The notes beneath the pieces were generated by a model. The model made no database searches. It had not been told where the DNA came from and saw only the letters and a list, made by a program, of their open reading frames with translations. A stretch of 11,085 nt of DNA from MGNI01 sp964353875 (GTDB lineage Bacteria > Chloroflexota > Anaerolineae > Anaerolineales > E44-bin32), in contig CAYGXU010000105.1 of assembly GCA_964353875.1 (NCBI GenBank), positions 1 through 11,085 on the forward strand, in the 5' to 3' direction. Within the stretch, counting starts at the first letter, position 1; the number at the start of each line of letters is the position of its first letter. Made by a program: the position numbers and the translations under genes. Below, one piece after another: positions 5,679 through 11,085 of this stretch.

Positions 5679-7886
5679 ATGTTGACTCCATCGACCAGGG
5701 AGGACGTTCTAAACATGATGGACGATCTCCACAAGGATTTAAGGGAATCTCTATTAAGATGGCTCCCTTTGCCAACGGCTTTTGTGTTTTTTTACATATC
5801 CTTACTTATCACCCGCCTCTTTGGTTTCCAGCCTCTTGCCACTTACGGCATCATTGCTTTGGTTGTATTTGTTTGTCTGTTCACCCAATGGCTTAAAGAA
5901 CGCAACCTGCATCTAGCATCCTATGTCTTTGTCATAGGGCTGACCCTCGCTTCATGGGTGTTGATCCAATTATTCTTCTCGCCGCTCAGTGTGGTAACCC
6001 TACCGGCAGTGATCCTGTTGAGTTTGGCAATATTAGGGTTTCGGTCCATGGTCATTATCGTAGTAATAAGCAGTCTGGTTATATTGGGCTCGGCTATGCA
6101 ACGCGGTCAATTAAATAATATGGTTCTGGGTCCGATGTCGATCGTCTGGCTAACCGCCGTGGCAGCTTGGTTATTCCAACGTAATTTGAACACAGCCCTC
6201 GAATGGGCATGGAGCAGTTTTCAGCACGCACAAAAGCTACTAGAGGAGGTCCGGGAGCACCGCGGCGAACTTGCACGAACAATCAAAGCCTTGGACAATG
6301 CATACCTCCGCTTAGAACGGTTCAGCAGGCAACTAGCCGAAGCTCGTGAAGCTGCTGAGGAAGCTCGCCGTGCGAAACAACAATTTGTGGCCAACGTCAG
6401 CCATGAGTTGCGTACCCCATTAAATATCATTATCGGTTTCAGCGAGATGCTAACACAATCCCCCGAGACTTACGACATCAAATCTATCCCACATCGCTTT
6501 ATGGGGGATATCAACCGAATTTATCGCAGTGCCCAGCACCTGAAAAGCCTGATTGATGACGTTTTAGACTTGTCCCGTATAGACGCCGGTCGCATGCCGC
6601 TGATTGCTGAACCAGCCTCTCTTTCCACGCTCATGATCGAGGCTATGGATATGATGGAAAGCCTTGCAGCACAGAAAGGGTTGACTTTGACAATACAGGT
6701 ACCTGATTCATTACCCCCTGTTTTCCTAGATCGTCTACGGATACGCCAGGTGCTGTTGAACCTTTTAAGCAATGCTATCCGCTTCACAGAGAGAGGCAAG
6801 ATCGCCATTTCAGTTCAGTTGGAAGCCGAGAAGATACAGGTGACGGTGGCAGACACCGGGCAAGGCATCGCGCCAAAGGACTTGGATAAAGTCTTCGAGG
6901 AATTTCAACAGCTGGATGGATCGCTCGAAAGACGTTATGGAGGCACAGGCCTGGGATTGGCACTAAGCCGTCGCTTTGTCGAACTGCATGGTGGTCACAT
7001 GTGGGTTGAAAGCGAGCTTGATAAAGGCAGCCGCTTCCATTTCACCCTACCCCTCCCTTTAGCGAATCCAAGCCTGACACTTCGTTCATCTTCGGTGCCC
7101 TCGATAAGCAAGACGCCCGTTGGTCCCACCATCCTAGTAAATACAGACGAGCCCATGGTAGTTAGCCTGCTTAAGCGCCATCTGCAAGGATATCAGGTCA
7201 TCGGTGTATCTGAAGAAAATTTGTCGGAAGCAACAGAAACCTACTTGCCAAACGCGGTGATCACAAGCAGTATGGGGCAGACATTCGGAACCAAGACACG
7301 TCCCCCTCACGTGCCGTTTATCTCCTGTCCCCTGCCTGACCCCCGATACCTGAGCCGTGAATTGGGGGTTGATCATTATTTGGTTAAGCCAGTCAACCTA
7401 GAGCAGATGCTGAAGTTACTTGAAAACTATGGTGATACCGTAAGGCGTGTGCTCATCGTTGACGACGATGTACAATTCGTTGAATTAATGGCTCGCATAG
7501 TGCATGCTGCGCCTCACCCTTATGTCGTGGATATCGCCTGTGGTGGCGAGGAAGGCATAGCGCAGATGCGGAAATCCCCGCCAGACTTAGTCCTATTAGA
7601 TCTAATGATGCGAGGCATCGATGGCCTCGCAATGCTTAAATTGATACGAAATGATAATCGTTTGCGAAATGTTCATGTTGTCATCGTCACGGCTCGTGAT
7701 CTGCCGGATGACGATATTTTTTCGCTCCCTCATAATCGTATCCTTATGGAGGGGCCAGAAGGCCTCACGCTGACTGAGGCTCTGAATTGCCTACAATCAA
7801 TCCTTAACGCACTTCCTGTTCCCAAACCAGTTTTTTCACCTCACCCAGGGCTCGAAGCAAATCCGCCTGACCAATCGGTTTTTTAA
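5679..7886 (+). CDS. Membrane-bound hybrid sensor histidine kinase with two receiver-like domains
   Basis: A 735-residue protein. About six membrane helices lie between residues 31 and 166 with only short loops, so any signal is probably sensed in or near the membrane. A coiled coil (about 180-235) leads to HisKA with the H-box VANVSHELRTPLN (phosphorylated His242). The ATPase domain has N-box NLLSNAIRF (Asn365), G1 DTGQGI (392-397) and G2 GGTGLGL (421-427), all intact. A first receiver-like domain (about 484-583) keeps an acidic residue (Asp490) and LVKP (Lys570), but where the phospho-acceptor Asp is expected it reads NAVITSS. The second receiver (about 589-710) has IVDDD (593-597), LLDLMM with acceptor Asp641, and Thr671, but no clear conserved Lys-Pro. 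The start is ATG 5679 with AAGGAG about 9 bases upstream; an ATG at 5671 meets a stop at once. The last 27 codons overlap the converging regulator gene. It is divergent from the sugar-transport operon and probably controls it. Confidence 0.92.
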   Translation: MLTPSTREDVLNMMDDLHKDLRESLLRWLPLPTAFVFFYISLLITRLFGFQPLATYGIIALVVFVCLFTQWLKERNLHLASYVFVIGLTLASWVLIQLFFSPLSVVTLPAVILLSLAILGFRSMVIIVVISSLVILGSAMQRGQLNNMVLGPMSIVWLTAVAAWLFQRNLNTALEWAWSSFQHAQKLLEEVREHRGELARTIKALDNAYLRLERFSRQLAEAREAAEEARRAKQQFVANVSHELRTPLNIIIGFSEMLTQSPETYDIKSIPHRFMGDINRIYRSAQHLKSLIDDVLDLSRIDAGRMPLIAEPASLSTLMIEAMDMMESLAAQKGLTLTIQVPDSLPPVFLDRLRIRQVLLNLLSNAIRFTERGKIAISVQLEAEKIQVTVADTGQGIAPKDLDKVFEEFQQLDGSLERRYGGTGLGLALSRRFVELHGGHMWVESELDKGSRFHFTLPLPLANPSLTLRSSSVPSISKTPVGPTILVNTDEPMVVSLLKRHLQGYQVIGVSEENLSEATETYLPNAVITSSMGQTFGTKTRPPHVPFISCPLPDPRYLSRELGVDHYLVKPVNLEQMLKLLENYGDTVRRVLIVDDDVQFVELMARIVHAAPHPYVVDIACGGEEGIAQMRKSPPDLVLLDLMMRGIDGLAMLKLIRNDNRLRNVHVVIVTARDLPDDDIFSLPHNRILMEGPEGLTLTEALNCLQSILNALPVPKPVFSPHPGLEANPPDQSVF

Positions 7887-9090
7887 GCGTCATCTGGGCG
7901 CCTAGCGAAATTGCCAATTCTGGCTCCTCGAGAACGCTACAAATAATCACCGGGATCCGAGCGAGGTTGGAATCGGACTTGAGAGCGTTTAATAATTCCC
8001 ATCCATCATTATCCGGCATCATAAGATCAAGCGTAATAATATCAGGACTAAGGGTTTGGACGAGATTGAGAGCTTGATTTGCACTTGCAGCATGAGTGAG
8101 GCGATAGGGATGGCCAACAGCAAAACGCTCAAATAAGGCAAAAAGCTCTGGATTATCATCCACCACCAACACGATCATCTCCTCACGAAGCGGCAATAAA
8201 ACCCAGATTTTTCCCTCATTCTCATCCTTCGATTCATGCAGTAAACGCGCTCCCATGGTCGCCACAAGAATTTCCGCTGGCTTCAGCCCGGGATGATCCA
8301 ATAAATCTTCTGTTTGAGGCCTCTTTACGCTATATTCTAAACTTAGTCCGATGCCGATTAGCAATTCGGATAATCGCGCCTCAAAGGTGATCTTTGCGAG
8401 TGGAAGATTCGTCAGTACATAGTTGGCCAAGGATATCAAAGCCTGTCGCAAGAGGGTCCGATTCATGTTCGGCTTTGGCAAACCGGATTTTACATGTGAA
8501 AATAAACCAACCCCTCGTTCACGCGCCACCGTTTCCAATAAAGGAAATAGACTCTCCACAAGGGTAGAGATGTCCGTTGGTTCTCGTTGTTGTGCCAGAC
8601 GCTCGCTTTCCAGCCGTAGGAGTTCTTGTTCCCCCGACAATCGTTCGATATCCTGATTAGACAAATAACGATCGCGTAGAATGCTAGCCAGCGCTTCAAC
8701 TGCCGCGGCGCGATCTCTGCGGAGTTGCCGACCTCCGATGCCTAACGAAGCAGCCACCTCTTGCCATGTACGCCCTTCCACATACAATCCAAAAAGAATG
8801 GCGTAAGACCGTCGTTCCACAGCCCGAATAGGAACACTATTGCTTGGATTAAGTTCCTCAATCGCATCCAACAATATGCGCCGTAATTCTTGAGCACGTG
8901 TTCGTGATGTCACGGTTGACGAAGGTACCAAACGCTTGGCCAAAGTGTGACACTGCAGATGAGTATGATCATAGAGATATGTTAGTGCGTCGCGGACCTC
9001 TCGCTTGAATTCGAGGTCGTCAATCAGATCGAGGGCTTGTCTCTCGGGGCTTTTAAACATCTCTTTATTGACCCCAAAATCCATTTGCAA
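7804..9090 (-). CDS. Response regulator with N-terminal HTH, degenerate ATPase-like middle and C-terminal receiver
   Basis: A protein of up to 428 residues. Residues about 90-137 (RRSYAILFGLYVEGRTWQEV, then SLGIGGRQLRRDR) look like a sigma-region-4-type helix-turn-helix. Residues about 170-301 follow the layout of a histidine-kinase ATPase domain, but the key parts are lost: the N-box Asn position is Tyr224, no DxGxG is seen, and the G2 glycine loop has become HPGLKP (266-271) before a normal ending WVLLPL. The receiver (about 305-422) is complete: Asp311/Asp312, phospho-acceptor Asp355 (ITLDLMMP), Ser385 and Lys404 (LKKP). The start is uncertain. TTG at 9090 has GGAG only 4 bases upstream, while ATG at 9084-9082 has it 10 bases upstream. 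No H-box exists, so this is not a kinase. It converges on the hybrid kinase gene and is its most likely DNA-binding partner. Confidence 0.85.
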   Translation of the reverse strand: MQMDFGVNKEMFKSPERQALDLIDDLEFKREVRDALTYLYDHTHLQCHTLAKRLVPSSTVTSRTRAQELRRILLDAIEELNPSNSVPIRAVERRSYAILFGLYVEGRTWQEVAASLGIGGRQLRRDRAAAVEALASILRDRYLSNQDIERLSGEQELLRLESERLAQQREPTDISTLVESLFPLLETVARERGVGLFSHVKSGLPKPNMNRTLLRQALISLANYVLTNLPLAKITFEARLSELLIGIGLSLEYSVKRPQTEDLLDHPGLKPAEILVATMGARLLHESKDENEGKIWVLLPLREEMIVLVVDDNPELFALFERFAVGHPYRLTHAASANQALNLVQTLSPDIITLDLMMPDNDGWELLNALKSDSNLARIPVIICSVLEEPELAISLGAQMTLKKPIGQADLLRALGEVKKLVWEQEVR

Positions 9091-9095
9091 GGTGC

Positions 9096-9123
9096 TCCGG
9101 ACCGGATACGATCATTTTTGATC
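9096..9123. promoter_or_regulatory. Two small inverted repeats at the response regulator start
   Basis: TCCGGACCGGA (9096-9106) is a perfect palindrome that contains the putative GGAG ribosome site of the regulator on the minus strand. Beside it, GATCA-TTTT-TGATC (9110-9123) has 5-bp arms around a T-rich loop. Either could be an operator or an RNA element limiting translation of the regulator, but arms this short also occur by chance. Confidence 0.25.
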
Positions 9124-9182
9124 TAAGAAAAAGAGGGCGAAATGGAGACTGCAGGAGAACAAATGGAACTCAACAAATATGA

Positions 9183-9560
9183 AGAGAAGGGATATGGAGG
9201 TCAACCACGCTAAAAGAGAAACTCCGTACAGTTGCCCCTGACTGGTTTCCATCGGCAATAATACTGTTCCCTGAGCCCTACGAGCATCGATCCGAACCTA
9301 TCGCTTCGTATATGGACTTTTTATTAGGGCTAGTATATCAAGATTTCTATGCCGGTCAACAATCCACAAAAGGCGCGAGAACCATGGCGCCATTTTTCAT
9401 CCCTCCGGTTAAGATCGAAATAGTGAAGATATCCAGAATTCGGTGGGGTGGATTTTCGTCGCCTTCCTTACTGGCTGCAAAGCCATTCGAACAGGATATT
9501 TCAATGCAGCCAAGATGGATTGTGCCGGTGGGTGGCAATTGCCCTCGAGAATTACCATGA
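9183..9560 (+). pseudogene. Possible gene remnant (open frame without a usable start)
   Basis: The plus-strand frame is open from just after a TGA at 9180 to a TGA at 9558. Its first half reads like real protein, with segments such as LRTVAPDWFPSAIILFPEPY and MDFLLGLVYQDFYAGQQ, while the second half is less convincing. No ATG, GTG or TTG occurs in frame before the ATG at 9312, and that ATG has no ribosome site. A well-placed GGAGA/ATG pair does exist at 9161-9164 in another frame, but it meets a stop after 16 codons, which would fit a frameshifted old gene. I recognise no family. It could equally be a chance open frame. Confidence 0.15.
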
Positions 9561-9572
9561 CATAAATGGTAA
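9534..9572. repeat. Palindrome and 7-bp inverted repeat in the long intergenic region
   Basis: GGCAATTGCC (9534-9543) is a perfect 10-bp palindrome. Eight bases later, TTACCAT and ATGGTAA form perfect 7-bp arms around a 7-base loop (9552-9572). The second could fold as a hairpin but is AT-rich and not followed by a T-run, so a terminator is unlikely. Operator use is possible. Nothing nearby fixes the role. Confidence 0.25.
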
Positions 9573-9765
9573 CCCCGCCCGCCTATTAACTTGACGATGG
9601 CCACCGTCCAGGAATTGAAGGTTCGCGATCGAATTTGTATCCTGACAAGGATGGATATACTAACTAAGGACTCTACTTGCATTTTGGATGTATCCGAGCA
9701 CATCCCATTTCTCTGCGTTAGGCTGGACCACAGCAATGACAATAACCCCCTATAAAGAAAAATCG

Positions 9766-9806
9766 CCTAGGATGCAGTACTAGGTAATCAGAGAAGCTAA
9801 TATAAT
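9766..9806 (+). promoter_or_regulatory. Possible GH5 promoter with flanking inverted repeat
   Basis: A consensus TATAAT (9801-9806) lies 40 bases upstream of the GH5 ATG. At 17 bases upstream no -35 match is found. Instead there is an inverted repeat CCTAG-N9-CTAGG (9766-9784), where an activator or repressor could bind. The leader would be about 35 bases. Confidence 0.35.
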
Positions 9807-9846
9807 CGATGGAGATCGCAAGAGAATCGAAAAGGAGATATCTCTC

Positions 9847-11085
9847 ATGACCAACGCCTCAGGCATTCAAAGCTCTTATCTTCTAAAAACCAAAGGCTCT
9901 CAAATCGTTAACGAAAGCGACCAAATCGTCATTCTACGCGGGTTTGGCCTAGGCGGCTGGATGAACATGGAAAATTTCATCACCGGCTTTCCATCCACCG
10001 AAAGCGCCCAGCGCCAAGCAATACTAGAAGTGCTTGGAGAGGATAAGTATGATCTCTTCTTCGACCGTTTTCTGGAGTATTTCTTTCTTGAAGAAGATGC
10101 CCAATTTATTCAATCTCTTGGATTAAATTGTTTGCGACTCCCTATCAACTACCGTCACATCGAAGATGACCTGAAACCTTTTATTATCAAAGAAGAAGGC
10201 TTTAAACATCTAGACCGTGTGATCGACCTGTGTGCCAAACACAATATCTACACCATTATTGACCTACATGCCTTGCCCGGTTATCAGAACCAGGCCTGGC
10301 ATTGCGATAATCCCACACACCAGGCTTTCTTTTGGCATCATAAGCATTTCCAAGATCGGTCTGTGAATCTTTGGGAGGTCATCGCCGATCGTTACAAAGA
10401 GAATCCCTGGGTAGCTGGCTACAACCTGATCAACGAACCTGCTGATCCCACCGAAAAGATGATCATGCCAGTGTATCAGCGTTTGGTGGATGCCATTCGC
10501 GCTATCGACACGAATCACATCATATTCTTGGAAGGCAATTGTTACTCAAGAGATTTCCATATGTTCGGCAATCCCTGGCCTAATATTGTCTACACCATCC
10601 ACGATTACGCGCCACCCGGTTTTATCGATGGGGGTCCTTATCCAGGGGTCACCGGAGGACAGTATTTCGATAAAGAGGTTCTTGAACTGAGTTTCGAGAG
10701 CAAAATCCAGTATATGCTTAAGCACCAGGTTCCAATTTGGGTTGGTGAATTTGGTCCTGTCTATCGTGGCGAATCGCTCTCGGATGCGATGTGTTACTGC
10801 TTGCTTATGGACCAGTTAGACATCTACACTCATTATGGAGCGAGTTGGTCGATCTGGACCTATAAGGATATCGGCTTGCAAGGGGTCGTGTATGTCGCGC
10901 CTGACAGTTTATGGATGCAGCGCATAAGACCGTTCGCTGAAAAAAAAGCTCGCCTGGGTGTTGACGCCTGGGGTGGGAAAGACACACATATTCGTAACAT
11001 CATGGAGCCAATTGAGCAAACTTTTGCCACTGAGTTTCCAAGGTATTCTCCGTTTCCATTTGATGCCCAATGGCAGGTCGAGCGT
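9847..11085 (+). CDS. GH5 family glycoside hydrolase (cellulase-like), 3' end outside the window
   Basis: The frame is open from ATG 9847 to the right edge (413 codons, no stop reached). AAGGAG (9832-9837) lies 9 bases upstream of the start. The N-terminus RGFGLGGWMN (31-40) and the conserved GLNCLRLPI (92-100, Arg97) open a TIM barrel. IIDLHALPG (137-145) carries the conserved His141, GYNLINEP (191-198) the acid/base Glu197, HDY (252-254) the catalytic-site His, and WVGEFGP (298-304) the nucleophile Glu301. SWSIWTY (333-339) supplies the usual aromatic platform. All catalytic residues of a retaining GH5 enzyme are thus present. No signal peptide or binding module is visible, so it is probably cytoplasmic and acts on imported short glycosides rather than polymers. 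The subfamily is not recognised. It is divergent from the response regulator gene. Confidence 0.9.
   Translation, partial: MTNASGIQSSYLLKTKGSQIVNESDQIVILRGFGLGGWMNMENFITGFPSTESAQRQAILEVLGEDKYDLFFDRFLEYFFLEEDAQFIQSLGLNCLRLPINYRHIEDDLKPFIIKEEGFKHLDRVIDLCAKHNIYTIIDLHALPGYQNQAWHCDNPTHQAFFWHHKHFQDRSVNLWEVIADRYKENPWVAGYNLINEPADPTEKMIMPVYQRLVDAIRAIDTNHIIFLEGNCYSRDFHMFGNPWPNIVYTIHDYAPPGFIDGGPYPGVTGGQYFDKEVLELSFESKIQYMLKHQVPIWVGEFGPVYRGESLSDAMCYCLLMDQLDIYTHYGASWSIWTYKDIGLQGVVYVAPDSLWMQRIRPFAEKKARLGVDAWGGKDTHIRNIMEPIEQTFATEFPRYSPFPFDAQWQVER

Larger units (their letters stand above)
9091..9846. other. Intergenic region of about 750 bp without a convincing gene
   Basis: The region lies between the divergent starts of the response regulator and the GH5 gene. 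It holds small inverted repeats (listed separately), a possible -10 box for the GH5 gene, and one open plus-strand frame that may be a gene remnant. A 128-codon minus-strand frame (9742-9356, TTG start) has protein composition that looks random and is not accepted as a gene. No tRNA, riboswitch or terminator with a U-run was recognised. Confidence 0.6.

Noticed and set aside
9356..9742. 128-codon minus-strand open frame upstream of the GH5 gene
   Set aside because: TTG start, random-looking composition, no recognisable motif, and it overlaps several inverted repeats; treated as chance.

Overview
The window looks like a carbohydrate-utilisation locus from a bacterium that is probably a member of the Chloroflexota (Anaerolineae-like). 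This placement is an inference. It rests on the style of the hybrid histidine kinase (six membrane helices, coiled coil, HisKA/HATPase, two degenerate receivers), on a response regulator with an N-terminal sigma-region-4-like helix-turn-helix, and on a Tat-type lipoprotein sugar-binding protein. No RNA gene, CRISPR array or insertion sequence was seen. A run of 100 N (3952-4051) shows the window crosses a scaffold join.

Layout. Five genes on the minus strand, read from right to left, form a likely operon. They are a Tat-secreted lipoprotein sugar-binding protein (5396-4062), a MalF-type permease whose start is lost in the N gap (about 3951-3034), a MalG-type permease (2985-2116), a GH63-like (alpha/alpha)6-barrel glycosidase without a signal peptide (1994-288), and the first 65 codons of an M55 (DppA-like) zinc D-aminopeptidase (197-1, running off the left edge). 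No transporter ATPase is present, which is common for CUT1 systems that share an MsmK/MalK-type ATPase encoded elsewhere. A near-consensus -10 box fused to a 17-bp palindrome lies between the second permease and the glycosidase, so the glycosidase may have its own regulated promoter.

Divergent from the binding-protein gene is a hybrid sensor kinase (5679-7886, plus strand) with a clear sigma70-type promoter (TTGTTA-N17-TATAAT). Between the two divergent starts are three GGAC-based direct repeats spaced exactly 11 bp apart, which look like a regulator-binding array. The kinase gene converges on, and overlaps by 83 bp, a minus-strand response regulator (9090-7804). That protein is built as helix-turn-helix, then a degenerate kinase-ATPase-like domain, then an intact C-terminal receiver. 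The pair is a plausible local sensing system for the transporter operon.

A region of about 750 bp without a convincing gene follows (9091-9846). It carries several short inverted repeats and one open frame that may be a gene remnant. Last is a GH5 family glycoside hydrolase (9847 to the right edge, plus strand, 3' end outside the window), also without a signal peptide. The inferred pathway is import of an oligosaccharide or glycoside by the ABC transporter, then cytoplasmic hydrolysis by GH63 and perhaps GH5, with expression set by the kinase and regulator. The substrate cannot be read from the sequence.
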